Shown: positions 54,303 through 62,930, counted from the first letter of the stretch. The stretch: 64,000 nt of DNA from Desulfovibrio sp. (GCF_034006445.1 NZ_JAVESS010000004.1:124001-188000); one strand, 5' to 3'. Notes: generated by a model not told the origin, from the letters alone. Numbers and translations are program-made.

Positions 54303-55316
54303 ATGGAACTTTTTGATTGCACCCTTCGTGATGGCGGCAACGTGCTTGGCAACGGCTTTCCGGCCGAACTGACGACACTGATGCTGCACGGGCTTGTTGA
54401 TTGCGGCATACGCTACATTGAGTACGGCAATGCCAATGGCATGGGCGCAGGCGAAGAACAGGGAAAAACGGCTCCGCTTACGGACGCTGCATACCTGGCC
54501 CTGGCAAAGCCGCTGGTGGACAAGGCCCGTCTGGGCATGTTTCTTGGCGCGGGCAACGCCACCGATGCACGTGTGGAAGCCGCTGCGGCAAACGGTTTGA
54601 GTTTTCTGCGCGTCGGGGCCAATGCCGGCGATGGCGACAAAGCGCGTCGAGCCGTGGAACTGGTAAAAAAATACAAGCTTGAGGCCTGTTATTCATTGAT
54701 GAAGGCCTATGTGCTCAGCCCGGACGCTCTGGCAGACGAAGCTGCCCGGCTGCAGGACATGGGCGTGGACATGGTGACCATTATGGACTCGGCCGGAACC
54801 ATGATGCCGGATGAAGTCAGCTGCTATGTAGAAAAAATGGTGCGCCGGGTTGACATTCCTGTGGGATTTCACGGGCACAATAATCTGGGGCTGTCAGTGT
54901 CAAACGCCGTTGCGGCATTCAGGGAAGGGGCCAGCATAATCGATTGCGGCCTGATGGGCATGGCCCGCAGCGCCGGTAATCTGGCCACAGAAATTGCGGT
55001 GGCCGTTTTTGACCGCCTTGGAATCCGCACGGCCGACCTGAACTCCCTCTTGCGGTTTATTGACGAAAAGCTGGCCCCCGCCATGGAAAAACATGGTTAC
55101 AAGCCTCCGGTTGTTCCCCTGGACCTGGTGTTTGGCCTGGCGGGTTGCCATTCATCCAACACAGCGGCATTGCTCGAAGCCTCAAAGGAATTCGGCGTGG
55201 ACGTTTTTCGTCTTACAATGTCCGTTTCCGCCGAGAACCGTAAAAATCCCTCAAAAGACCTCATCAGGGAACATGCCCACAAGCTTGCCGCTGGCGTGCT
55301 TGCCACGTGTGACTGA
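54303..55316 (+). CDS. DmpG/HMGL-like aldolase (4-hydroxy-2-oxo acid aldolase type)
   Basis: A 337-aa divalent-metal TIM-barrel aldolase of the DRE/HMGL superfamily. ELFDCTLRDGGNVLGNGFP carries the metal Asp and substrate Arg, DSAGTMMPDEV is the strand-5 motif, and GFHGHNNLGLSVSNAVAAFR has the two metal His. The region IDCGLMGMARSAGNLATEIA corresponds to the DmpG GxGxGAGN-type segment. DmpG enzymes cleave 4-hydroxy-2-oxo acids to pyruvate and an aldehyde, normally channelled to DmpF acetaldehyde dehydrogenase. No dmpF is present here, so the aldehyde may differ. AGGAG precedes the ATG. Last gene of the operon. Confidence 0.83.
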   Translation: MELFDCTLRDGGNVLGNGFPAELTTLMLHGLVDCGIRYIEYGNANGMGAGEEQGKTAPLTDAAYLALAKPLVDKARLGMFLGAGNATDARVEAAAANGLSFLRVGANAGDGDKARRAVELVKKYKLEACYSLMKAYVLSPDALADEAARLQDMGVDMVTIMDSAGTMMPDEVSCYVEKMVRRVDIPVGFHGHNNLGLSVSNAVAAFREGASIIDCGLMGMARSAGNLATEIAVAVFDRLGIRTADLNSLLRFIDEKLAPAMEKHGYKPPVVPLDLVFGLAGCHSSNTAALLEASKEFGVDVFRLTMSVSAENRKNPSKDLIREHAHKLAAGVLATCD

Positions 55317-55430
55317 TACTCTGCCACAAAGTATTCATCATCCTGGCCTTGTGGCTGACGGGCAACCGGGAGCCTGACCAGGACGTGCACACATATAACA
55401 AAGAGCCATGGCGGCAAAACGGTTTATTGC

Positions 55431-55468
55431 CAGGGTGGGCATGCGGTCCAATGCATGTCCGCCCTGGC
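55431..55468 (+). terminator. Stem-loop after the aldolase operon
   Basis: CCAGGGTGGGCATGC and GCATGTCCGCCCTGG form a 15-bp stem with G-T wobbles. There is no T-run, so termination may need Rho. Confidence 0.5.
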
Positions 55469-55501
55469 TTCGCCGCTGGCAGGGCGACCCCGCCTGAGCA
55501 C

Positions 55502-55629
55502 TAGAGCATTTAACACTTGAAATGCTCGCGTACGGCAGGCAAAAGCCCGCCTACTCGCATTTCGTGGCAAGGATTTTCAGAAAAATCCTTGCAGAGCATT
55601 TAGCTCATTTCATTCGTAAACTGCTCTAA
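55502..55629 (+). repeat. Dispersed repeat family C, copy 2
   Basis: From TAGAGCATTTAACACTTGAA to AAACTGCTCTA, with CGGCAGGCAAAAGCCCGCC and GGATTTTCAGAAAAATCC as internal stems. It aligns end to end with the copy after thiD. Confidence 0.85.
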
Positions 55630-55771
55630 GGGAGATATCCCTGCTGAAAAGCGGCCGCCCGCGCCCGCACCAGATTCGCCTTTGTCATGCACGGCTAACG
55701 CTTTATGGGAAATTGCCGATACTCAGGGTAAATGCCTGACGTTTGACCCATAAAAGCAGTAGGGGCGCAGC

Positions 55772-56542
55772 ATGGATTTTTTTGATCAGATCATGGCGTA
55801 TTCGTTCCTGAAAAGCGGCAGCCTGGAGCTTTTGCTTAACAACATGCCCCAGCGCACAACCGCGCCGAGCGGCAAGTCCGGCAGGCAGATCATGGCCGAG
55901 GCGCTCACAGGAAAAATCAGGAGCAACGCCGCCATGCTCCGGCAAGGCGCAAAAAATGCCTCCGAGGCTGCCTCCATGGCTGGCAGCATCGCAAACGCCG
56001 CTTCTTCCCTGAGCGCCACATTGAGCGAGATGCTTGCCCTTGCGCAAAAAGTGCAGGCAGACCCCAGCCAGAGCGCCACGGCAAGCCCCGCGTTTAAAGC
56101 CCTGGCCACAACACTTGCCGCCACGGTATCCGGCACGCAGTACAATGGCATATCCCTCCTGGACGGTGATGCCTGGAGCACGGACAAGCGCCTGACCGTC
56201 AGCGGCGACGGCGCCACGGCCACAGTGCCGATCCAGTTGGGCTATGGAACCTCAACATTTTCCCTGTATAGCTTGTCAGGACTGAAAGAATTGACCACGG
56301 TAGATTTGAACACCATCTCGGCTGCGGATTTGACGGCGCTCACGAACTCTCTGACAGATTACGGCAGTATACTCACAACGCTCAATTCGAATTACACGTC
56401 GTTGGCAACGTCCTATACAAGTGAAAAAAACTTTATGATTGAACAGGCCGAAATACTTGCCCGCGCGGCAAAAAACGCGCTGCCCGATGAAACGGACCCC
56501 TTGTTGCGCAGCCGAGGCGCAATAGTATCCTCCCTGGGCTGA
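55772..56542 (+). CDS. Atypical flagellin-like protein
   Basis: A 256-aa protein. The helical N-terminal part (SMAGSIANAASSLSATLSEM then LALAQKVQADPSQSAT) and the segment GTQYNGISLLDGDAW resemble the D1 part of flagellins, where YNG-x-x-LLDG is a hallmark. The C-terminal helix (LTDYGSILTTLNSNYTSLAT ... MIEQAEILARAAK) mirrors the C-terminal flagellin helix. The canonical N-terminus (MALxINTN) is replaced by MDFFDQIMAYSFLKSG, and the C-terminus lacks the usual LL-R end. It stands alone between repeats, far from other flagellar structural genes. It may be a minor filament or secreted flagellin-like protein; function unproven. Confidence 0.55.
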   Translation: MDFFDQIMAYSFLKSGSLELLLNNMPQRTTAPSGKSGRQIMAEALTGKIRSNAAMLRQGAKNASEAASMAGSIANAASSLSATLSEMLALAQKVQADPSQSATASPAFKALATTLAATVSGTQYNGISLLDGDAWSTDKRLTVSGDGATATVPIQLGYGTSTFSLYSLSGLKELTTVDLNTISAADLTALTNSLTDYGSILTTLNSNYTSLATSYTSEKNFMIEQAEILARAAKNALPDETDPLLRSRGAIVSSLG

Positions 56543-56639
56543 GGCCTTTACGCCTGTACCTGCCGCGCGACTCCTGAACACGACAACACGGAATACCGCT
56601 GGCTGGTTGCGATCATCCTTCCACCCCCTGCCCTGTGGC

Positions 56640-56800
56640 CCCCCGGCGCAAGACATCTCCAGCGCAAGATTTTCCGGCGCAAAGCCCCACAGCGCAAAAC
56701 CTCTCGAGCGCAAGATTTTCCGGCGCAAGACATCTCCAGCGCAAGCCCCCTCCAGCGCAAGGCCCTCCGGCGCAAGTCTTTCCGGCGCAAGTCCCCTGGC
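56640..56800. repeat. GCGCAA array with 15-16 bp period
   Basis: Ten GCGCAA cores begin at 56646, 56662, 56677, 56692, 56708, 56723, 56739, 56755, 56770 and 56785. Spacers are of the kinds GATTTTCCG and GACATCTCCA. Frames across it give repetitive peptides, but none is convincing as a gene. Confidence 0.8.
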
Positions 56801-56975
56801 TGGCAGATTTGCCAGGGCGTCATCCCGGGGCTGCACCGCATCCTTGCATTGCCTCAACCATAGTTCTGGGCTATGGATAGCGCCCTTGCTCGCGCAAACC
56901 TGCATCACTGTACTTTCCCCTGTTCTGCACTATTTTAAAGTAGGCCGATGTTGAGAATGTGCATTCTCGGCGCGG

Positions 56976-57117
56976 TAGAGCATTTTGCCATGAAAAGGCG
57001 CATGCTCTGCTGTTGCGTGAGAGTACAGCGCGCTGCAGCGTGGCGCGGATTCGGCTGAAAATACGATTTTGAGCAGAATAAAAAATTGAAATGCACAGCA
57101 TTTCAAAGGTGATTTGA
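56976..57117 (-). repeat. Dispersed repeat family B, reverse copy
   Basis: TAGAGCATTTTGCCATGAAA to AGCATTTCAAAGGTGATTTG, including ATTCGGCTGAAAATACGATT. This is the reverse complement of the element nested at 42.9 kb, preceded by the palindrome GAGAATGTGCATTCTC (56953-56968). Confidence 0.7.
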
Positions 57118-57133
57118 TATACCAGGAGACATA

Positions 57134-57316
57134 ATGGCAGACATACTGATTTTATTGCTGGTCTTTGGCGGCATTGCGGTTTTTTACCTGCTTGCCCTCA
57201 AAAAAGGCTGGCTGCCCATGGACCGCATGAATTGTGGCTGAGTGCCCTTCGACAAGCGGCGTGCCCAGCTTGAAGAAGACGAACGCAGAAAGGCCAGAGC
57301 GAAACGGCGAAAATAA
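57134..57316 (+). CDS. Small membrane protein with in-frame UGA (candidate selenoprotein)
   Basis: An ATG with CCAGGAGAC upstream opens a frame of 35 codons: one hydrophobic helix (LILLLVFGGIAVFYLLAL, residues 5-22), then KKGWLPMDRMNCG. A TGA follows at 57239-57241, and the same frame continues 24 more codons: VPFDKRRAQLEEDERRKARA, then KRRK and TAA. The continuation is charged, has normal codon use and looks like a genuine cytoplasmic tail. If UGA is read as selenocysteine the product is 60 aa with a Cys-Gly-Sec motif next to the membrane. A hairpin with GU in its loop begins 11 nt after the UGA. Alternatives are a 35-aa protein or a recent nonsense mutation. Family not recognised. Confidence 0.5.
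57253..57272 (+). promoter_or_regulatory. SECIS-like hairpin downstream of in-frame UGA
   Basis: CAAGCGG pairs with CC-(CA)-GCUUG around the tetraloop CGUG. The GU lies in the apical loop 20-21 nt after the UGA. The unpaired bases are CA on the 3' side rather than the canonical bulged U, so the match is partial. Confidence 0.4.
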
Positions 57317-57450
57317 GAATGACCCGGCAAGCCGGGGCAATGGGTTTTGTGCCCGCAAGGAACATTCTTTCAACAGCATTCTTTAACAATATGCACCAGG
57401 CCCTGATCGCCCAGGGCGGGCAGCATTCCCTTCACTGCACGACAACCATG

Positions 57451-57483
57451 TGCGCCCCCGTATTTTCAGGGGCGCACTTTTTT
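57451..57483 (+). terminator. Rho-independent terminator downstream of the small membrane gene
   Basis: TGCGCCCC, 10-nt loop, GGGGCGCA, then CTTTTTTG. It bounds the short transcription unit starting near 57120. Confidence 0.9.
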
Positions 57484-57527
57484 GTGGCGTCCGGCACCCG
57501 TGCCCGCACCCGCTTTTATCGCAAATA

Positions 57528-57600
57528 AACTCTGAGAATATACATTTCAAAGAGTAAGACACGCTCACTTCGGCGCTTATCGGCGAAAATGAACGGCGGA
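57528..57600. repeat. Dispersed repeat family E fragment
   Basis: CTCTGAGAATATACATTTCA then GTAAGACACGCTCACTTCGG matches the 3' part of the copy at 16.6 kb in reverse. The rest, to 58102, has no gene; a GGGGCAA...TTGCCCC stem lies at 57755-57793. Confidence 0.55.
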
Positions 57601-58102
57601 TCTGTCTTCGTCCGCACCCGTAGCGGGCCTTGCCCGCTTGCGCTCTGCTGTGTTCCATGCCTGCCCTGCTCGCCTGCTCACTTCCATGTGCCATGCTTGC
57701 CCGCTTCTGTGTGCCATTCCTGCCCTGCTCGCGCGACAGATCGGCAACGGCCTCAGGGGCAAACCCTGCGTGCGCTGCTGGGGCGTGTTGCCCCAGAAAC
57801 GTTACTGCGCTGTTTTTAAATGAAATTCTTCTAAAATCGCGCAATTGTATGTCGCAAAACCAGTCCGCGCTTTGTGTCATTATTGCGCACAACCATTGTC
57901 CGCCGCGTCAGACCGTAACAATTGCCAGCGCGGCACCCGGCGGTCAGTGCAATAATCATTTATATTGTAAACAATTACGAATAGCACCCCGCAACACGCC
58001 CCAACCGCCACTTTACGCAAAAACCTGTCATACCGTCACCCAATTGTCATATTGGAACGCTACTTCTTTGGGCAATCCATCATCCTACCGGAGATTTCAT
58101 AT

Positions 58103-60013
58103 ATGCCCACGCCGTTAGTGCCCAACCCACCTGCTTCCGGCAATGAACCGCTGGTCCTGTGCCCAGGCCCGCGCCCTCTGGAAAAACCTCTTGCCGCCAT
58201 GCGGGCCGCCGCCCGCGCCGCCGCTCGCGCAACCGCGCTGGCAGCGGAGGAACGACAGGCCCTGTGGGATATCCTGCACAACAAAAGCATCCACAGTGTG
58301 CTGCAACCCATCATCTCCCTGCGGGACGGCTCCATTTTTGGCTTTGAAGCGCTGGGGCGCGGCCCGGCGGGCAGCCCCCTTGAAGGCCCCGAAGCCCTCA
58401 TCAACGCGGCCCTGCGCCACGGACGCATGCTTGAGCTGGAACATCTGTTCCGCTACAGCGCCCTCAGGGCGGCACGGCAGATCGCCACGGGCATACGCCT
58501 GTTCCTCAACGTCAACCCCAACATTATGCAGGACCCGCATTTCGGCGTGGGCTTCACCAAGGAATACCTCACCCGCTTTGCCCTCAGCGCCGAAGACATG
58601 GTTTTTGAAATCACGGAACGCGAATCCGTGGACAATTTGCGCGGCTTCAAAAAAATCATCGAGCACTACAAGGCCCAGAACTACCAGATAAGCATTGACG
58701 ACGCAGGGGCCGGGTATTCCGGCCTCAACCTCATTTCAGACGTGCAGCCGCACTTCATCAAGCTGGACATGCGCCTCATCCGCGGGGTGGACAAAGACCT
58801 CACCCGTCAGGCGCTTATCAAGAGCATGCAGGAATTCGCCTCCCTGACCAATACGCGTATCATTGCCGAGGGCATTGAAACCGAAGAAGAGATGGCGACC
58901 CTGATCAGCTTCGACGTGCCCTACGGCCAGGGCTACTTCATCCAGCGCCCCGCACTGCATCCGCAGCCCATTACGGAACAGGTGGTGCGCTTCATCCACC
59001 GCGAAAACAAAATAAAGAACCGCTTTTTCGGCGCGCGCGTGCACAAGTTCCACGTGCGGCACATCATCCGGCCCGGCTTCACCATTCCTCCATCCCTGCC
59101 GGTAATCGAGGCCGCCGAGCGCTTTGAGCATGACGACAGCCTGCAGGGCCTGTGCGTGGTGGATGAGGGCAAGCCCGTGGGCACCATCATGCGCCACCGC
59201 CTGCACCGCCAGTTGAGCGGCCGCTTCGGCTTTTCGCTCTTTGCCGGAAAAACCGTTGCCTCGGTCATGGACAGGGGATTTTTGAGCGTCGACCACCAGA
59301 CCACCATTGACGTTGTCTCCCGCCATGCCATGCGCCGCGAGAACAACCAGATATACGACTTTGTCACCGTCACCCGCGACAACAAATACGTGGGCATCGT
59401 CACCGTGCGCGAACTGCTTGAAAAAAGCATCGAGCTTGAGGTGGCCAACGCGCGCCAGCTCAACCCCCTCTCCGAACTGCCGGGCAACGCCCTCATTGAT
59501 ATAGAACTGGAACGCCTCGTACGGCTCTGTCTGGACAAGAGCGTCCTCTACTTCGATATCGACAACTTCAAGGCGTACAACGACAAATACGGCTTCAAGA
59601 ACGGCGACCGCGTCCTCAAGCGCCTTGCGTCCATTATCTCCGAAAGCACGCCAAAGGGAGACTTTGTGGGGCACATCGGCGGCGATGATTTCATAGCCGT
59701 CACTGACCGCTTCAAGGCTGAAAAGGTCTGCCAGGACATCATCGACGCCTTTGCCCAGGGCGTGTCCGCCTACTATAACGCCGAGGATTTCCAGAACGGC
59801 TACATTGAGGGCAAAAACCGCAACCAGCAGGAAGAGCGCTTTCCCCTCATGTCTCTGACCATTGTGGGCGTAACCGCCACCAGTTTTCAGAGCAGCTTTG
59901 ACCTGGCACGGGCCGCCGCCAGCCTGAAAAAACGCTGCAAGCAGCTGGCGGGCAACAACTACATGTTTGACGACTGCGAAGATGCCCCCGCAGCCGAAGC
60001 CAGCAAGGAATAA
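58103..60013 (+). CDS. EAL - CBS pair - GGDEF cyclic-di-GMP protein
   Basis: A 636-aa cytoplasmic protein. The EAL domain (about 60-300) keeps the phosphodiesterase set: FEALGRG, LNVNP, FEITERES, DDAGAGYSG, KLDMRLIRG, IAEGIETEEE and YGQGYF. A CBS pair follows (about 335-450). The C-terminal GGDEF domain (about 470-620) has YFDIDNFKAYNDKYGFKNGD and the signature HIGGDDF, where the catalytic Glu is Asp. The EAL-before-GGDEF order with CBS between them is the reverse of the common arrangement. Phosphodiesterase activity is likely; cyclase activity is doubtful, and CBS may sense adenine nucleotides. The start is the ATG at 58103 with GGAG. A chemoreceptor gene follows. Confidence 0.9.
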   Translation: MPTPLVPNPPASGNEPLVLCPGPRPLEKPLAAMRAAARAAARATALAAEERQALWDILHNKSIHSVLQPIISLRDGSIFGFEALGRGPAGSPLEGPEALINAALRHGRMLELEHLFRYSALRAARQIATGIRLFLNVNPNIMQDPHFGVGFTKEYLTRFALSAEDMVFEITERESVDNLRGFKKIIEHYKAQNYQISIDDAGAGYSGLNLISDVQPHFIKLDMRLIRGVDKDLTRQALIKSMQEFASLTNTRIIAEGIETEEEMATLISFDVPYGQGYFIQRPALHPQPITEQVVRFIHRENKIKNRFFGARVHKFHVRHIIRPGFTIPPSLPVIEAAERFEHDDSLQGLCVVDEGKPVGTIMRHRLHRQLSGRFGFSLFAGKTVASVMDRGFLSVDHQTTIDVVSRHAMRRENNQIYDFVTVTRDNKYVGIVTVRELLEKSIELEVANARQLNPLSELPGNALIDIELERLVRLCLDKSVLYFDIDNFKAYNDKYGFKNGDRVLKRLASIISESTPKGDFVGHIGGDDFIAVTDRFKAEKVCQDIIDAFAQGVSAYYNAEDFQNGYIEGKNRNQQEERFPLMSLTIVGVTATSFQSSFDLARAAASLKKRCKQLAGNNYMFDDCEDAPAAEASKE

Positions 60014-60112
60014 CAGCCGCTCCCGTACGCAGGCCCGACGGCAGGAAAGTGCCGCCATTGAAGGGCCATGAACGGATTGGGGCGTTAACCACCATAAGGA
60101 TTGGGGATACCA

Positions 60113-61948
60113 ATGAAGCTGAGCGCAAAACTGGTTCTTTCGTTTTGCAGCATCATTCTATTTATGCTGCTCCTTTTTGCGGTCTATATGCGCAACAGCC
60201 AAAAAATCACCGCCACCGTCGATCACATCACCGAAACCGTCATTCCATCGGTGGTGGCGGTTCAATCCATGAATGCCCTGCTCTATTCCATGCGCTCGGA
60301 TCTGGCCGCCGTAAGCACCCGCACAGACAAGGTGACCATCACCGAATACACCTCGCGCATTAATCGCGCCCTGCGCGCCCTGGCCGAGCACGAGAAAAAC
60401 TACGCACAACTGGCGGCCCGCCCCGTGCCCGAAGAATGCGCCCCGCCAGACGCTGCCAGCACGTCCGGCCAGGACGGCCAGATCAGGCAGGACGGCGAAA
60501 AACAGGCCGCGAGCCTGCCTGAACTGCTGGAGCACATCGCCGCCGCCACGCAGGAAGACGCCCGGAACCGCCAGCAGATTATCGATCACGCCAAGGAAGG
60601 TGAAACCGAAGAGGCCGTGGCCCTCTTTGACCGCAGCAGGGCCAACTTCCTGCGGCTGGCGCGATTCTACGAACAGGTGCTTGATCGGGACACGGCCCGC
60701 AGCCGTCAGGCCGCCGAAGCCGCGCGTCATATTGCCGAGCAGTCGCTAAACATGGCCGTGGCCCTGACCGGAGCGGCCCTGCTGTTCAGCGTGTGCGTGA
60801 CCTGCCTGCTGATTTTTTCCGTCAAACGCCAGCTGGGCATAGATCCCGGCCAGCTCAACATCCTTGCCCAACGTGTGGCCAAAGGTGACTACCAGACGGA
60901 TGCCGACGGCGGCCCCCAAAAATGTCGCGGGGTCTATGCCGCCATCCTGTCCATGGTGGCTTCCTTGCAGGAGCACATCCGCAATGCCGACGCCCAGTCG
61001 CAGATGGCCCTGAGCCAGTCGCAACGGGCCGAGGCTGCCCTGCGTGAAGCCGAGGACGCGCGGGCGCAGGCGCTGAACAGAACAGAAACCCTCCTGCACG
61101 CGGCCGCGCAGCTTGAGGGCGTCGCCCATAACCTGACGACCGCATCCGGTCAGCTGACGCGGCAGATCGAGCAGTCCAGCCAGGGGGCCACGGCCACGGC
61201 GGAAAATCTGGACAGCGCCGCCACCGCCATGGAGCAGATGAACGCCACAGTACGGGAGGTGGCCGAAAATGCCGGACAGGCCGCGCAGGCCTCAGCCGGA
61301 ACGCGGGCCAGCGCTGAAGAAGGCGCACTGGTCGTGCGGCAGGCTCTGGACAGCATCAACAGGGTCAACGAGGTTTCGGAGCGGCTCAAGACCAACATGG
61401 ATGACCTCAACGCGCGCGCCCGCGACATCAGCCGCATCATGGGCTTCATTTCCGACATTGCGGACCAGACAAACCTGCTGGCCCTCAACGCAGCCATAGA
61501 AGCGGCCCGTGCCGGGGACGCCGGACGCGGCTTTGCCGTGGTGGCCGACGAGGTGCGCAAGCTGGCGGAAAAGACGGTGACGTCCACCCAGGATGTGGGA
61601 TCCGCCATCACCGCCATGCAAAAAAGCACGGCCCACAGTATGGCCTCCCTGGACGAAGCCGTGGCACAGGTCAAGCTGGCCACAGCCAGCGCCGACAAAT
61701 CCGGCTCCGCCCTTGAGGCCATCGTCAGCATGGCCGATACCACGGCGGGCCAGGTACGCGCCATTGCCGCCGCCAGCGAAGAGCAGTCCGCCGCCAGTCA
61801 GGAGGTAACCTGCACCATCAGCAATGTCAGCCTGGCGGCCAGAGAAAGCGCGCAAACCATGGCCGAGGCTGCCCAGGCCGTCATCCATCTGGCGCAGCAG
61901 GCAGAAACCGTGGAAAATCTTGTGGAAAAACTGCGCAACAATGAGTGA
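60113..61948 (+). CDS. Methyl-accepting chemotaxis protein
   Basis: A 611-aa transmembrane chemoreceptor. TM1 is [20 protein letters not shown] (about 6-25) and TM2 is [20 protein letters not shown] (about 219-238). The periplasmic four-helix-type ligand domain between them has an inserted Gln/Gly/Asp stretch. HAMP and a coiled coil follow. The signalling tip is [20 protein letters not shown] and [13 protein letters not shown], at about 450-490. Methylation helices are Ala/Glu-rich. The start is the ATG at 60113, where the membrane helix begins. It ends without a CheR-docking pentapeptide. Possibly co-expressed with the upstream c-di-GMP gene (99-bp gap). Confidence 0.95.
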   Translation: MKLSAKLVLSFCSIILFMLLLFAVYMRNSQKITATVDHITETVIPSVVAVQSMNALLYSMRSDLAAVSTRTDKVTITEYTSRINRALRALAEHEKNYAQLAARPVPEECAPPDAASTSGQDGQIRQDGEKQAASLPELLEHIAAATQEDARNRQQIIDHAKEGETEEAVALFDRSRANFLRLARFYEQVLDRDTARSRQAAEAARHIAEQSLNMAVALTGAALLFSVCVTCLLIFSVKRQLGIDPGQLNILAQRVAKGDYQTDADGGPQKCRGVYAAILSMVASLQEHIRNADAQSQMALSQSQRAEAALREAEDARAQALNRTETLLHAAAQLEGVAHNLTTASGQLTRQIEQSSQGATATAENLDSAATAMEQMNATVREVAENAGQAAQASAGTRASAEEGALVVRQALDSINRVNEVSERLKTNMDDLNARARDISRIMGFISDIADQTNLLALNAAIEAARAGDAGRGFAVVADEVRKLAEKTVTSTQDVGSAITAMQKSTAHSMASLDEAVAQVKLATASADKSGSALEAIVSMADTTAGQVRAIAAASEEQSAASQEVTCTISNVSLAARESAQTMAEAAQAVIHLAQQAETVENLVEKLRNNE

Positions 61949-61964
61949 GCTTGAGTACGGCATG

Positions 61965-62099
61965 TTGAAACGCTTTGTGGGGGAGGGACGACGAATGCGA
62001 ACCTCCGCACCGCTCTGAAATCGCGTTGAAATTTTTTGTGGGGGAGGGACCCTTTTAAAAAAGGGTCGCCTCCCCCACGCCCCCTCCCCCTAAAATTTT
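61965..62099 (+). repeat. Half copy plus full copy of G-rich hairpin repeat (family A)
   Basis: A half copy (CGCTTTGTGGGGGAGGGACG) is followed 68 bp later by a full copy: GTGGGGGAGGGACCCTTTT with AAAAGGGTCGCCTCCCCCAC, then CCCCCTCCCCCTAAAA. The half-then-full arrangement is the same as at 5.0-5.2 kb. Confidence 0.85.
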
Positions 62100-62129
62100 T
62101 ATTGTGTGTCAGCGTGGCGCATGCGCGCT

Positions 62130-62353
62130 GAAGCGGGCGTCTTGGAAGCATTGCTTCAGGCGTTGTGACGCAGGAAAATACGCCTGAAGACAGTAATTGG
62201 TTACACGACATCCAAGTGGAAGAGCCGCTGTCGCTATCCGTAGCGGTGCTGTCCTGCTCCGTAAGGCGGTTCCCGCCAACGGTTCAGGCAAGCCCGCAGG
62301 AGCGGGCAACGGCTACCGCGAGAATGGGTATTCTCAATGCGAAAATGCTATAG
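62130..62353. repeat. Dispersed repeat family E, long composite copy
   Basis: Contains GCGGGCGTCTTGGAAGCATT (as at 33.1 kb), then TTACACGACATCC, CCGTAAGGCGG with CCGCCAACGG, and ends GAGAATGGGTATTCTCAATG then CGAAAATGCTATAG. No gene is supportable in it. Confidence 0.65.
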
Positions 62354-62418
62354 TTGCACTGGTACTTTCACGACCTACAGGCCCACAGGCAGGCATTGCA
62401 TACAGGCCCCAACGCACA

Positions 62419-62448
62419 GATGCCGGACAGCTTTTGCTGCCCGGCATC
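62419..62448 (-). terminator. Stem-loop downstream of cytochrome c3
   Basis: GATGCCGG-A-CAGC, loop TTTT, GCTG-C-CCGGCATC: a 12-bp stem with one internal mismatch, 39 bp after the cytochrome stop. There is no T-run. Confidence 0.6.
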
Positions 62449-62486
62449 CGAACATTGGCGCAACTACCGCAGAGCGGTATTCAAGA

Positions 62487-62930
62487 TTACGGTTTGGCGG
62501 TTTTTTCGACCGCGGCGGCTTCACGCGCGGCAGGGCTCATGTGGCAGGGACGGCAACCCTTGAACTGCGGGAACTTGCCGGGATTTTCAGCCGCGAGCTT
62601 CTTGTGGCAGCCAAGGCAGGAACGATCGCCGTTCTTGGAGTGGAAGGCCATGAACATGCTCATGGGGTCACGCTCGCGCGCGCCGGGCGTGGCATGGCAT
62701 TCGGTGCAGGCAACATAGCGACCGTCACTGCCTTCTTCGTGGTGGCAGTGAAAACAGGAGATGCCCTTGTGCGCCGTATGCGGGAACATGACATTCATGC
62801 GCTTGGAGCCGGAAGCTTCAATCTCGATGGGTTTTTTGATGGTGTCCGCCATCTCCTTGACGCTGCGGGCCTGCGCTCCGCCGGCACACAAAAGAGTCAG
62901 GGCAAAAAAAGTGATGACCAAGGTTTTCAT
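62487..62930 (-). CDS. Tetrahaem cytochrome c3
   Basis: A 147-aa periplasmic electron carrier. The signal peptide MKTLVITFFALTLLCAGGAQ ends after AQA. Four CxxCH sites bind haem: Cys59-62/His63, Cys75-78/His79, Cys105-108/His109 and Cys126-129/His130. Candidate axial His include His51 and His54 (FPHTAHKG), His64 and His97. The start is the ATG at 62930 with AGGAGG; the longer frame to 63023 has no signal peptide. It lies downstream of fdhE on the same strand. In Desulfovibrio a cytochrome of this type is the electron acceptor subunit of formate dehydrogenase, so this is probably that subunit, although a repeat-filled 640-bp gap separates the two genes. Confidence 0.93.
   Translation of the reverse strand: MKTLVITFFALTLLCAGGAQARSVKEMADTIKKPIEIEASGSKRMNVMFPHTAHKGISCFHCHHEEGSDGRYVACTECHATPGARERDPMSMFMAFHSKNGDRSCLGCHKKLAAENPGKFPQFKGCRPCHMSPAAREAAAVEKTAKP

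Noticed and set aside
56640..56800. Possible CRISPR array in the GCGCAA region
   Set aside because: Cores are only about 6 bp, spacers are 9-10 bp and similar to each other, and there are no cas genes. No CRISPR array is seen anywhere in the window.
56276..56908. Minus-strand frame through the GCGCAA array
   Set aside because: Repeat-driven frame overlapping the flagellin-like gene; repeats are 15 or 16 bp apart, so not consistently codon-periodic.
57319..57528. 69-codon frame after the UGA-containing gene
   Set aside because: It runs through a strong terminator hairpin and has no ribosome-binding site.
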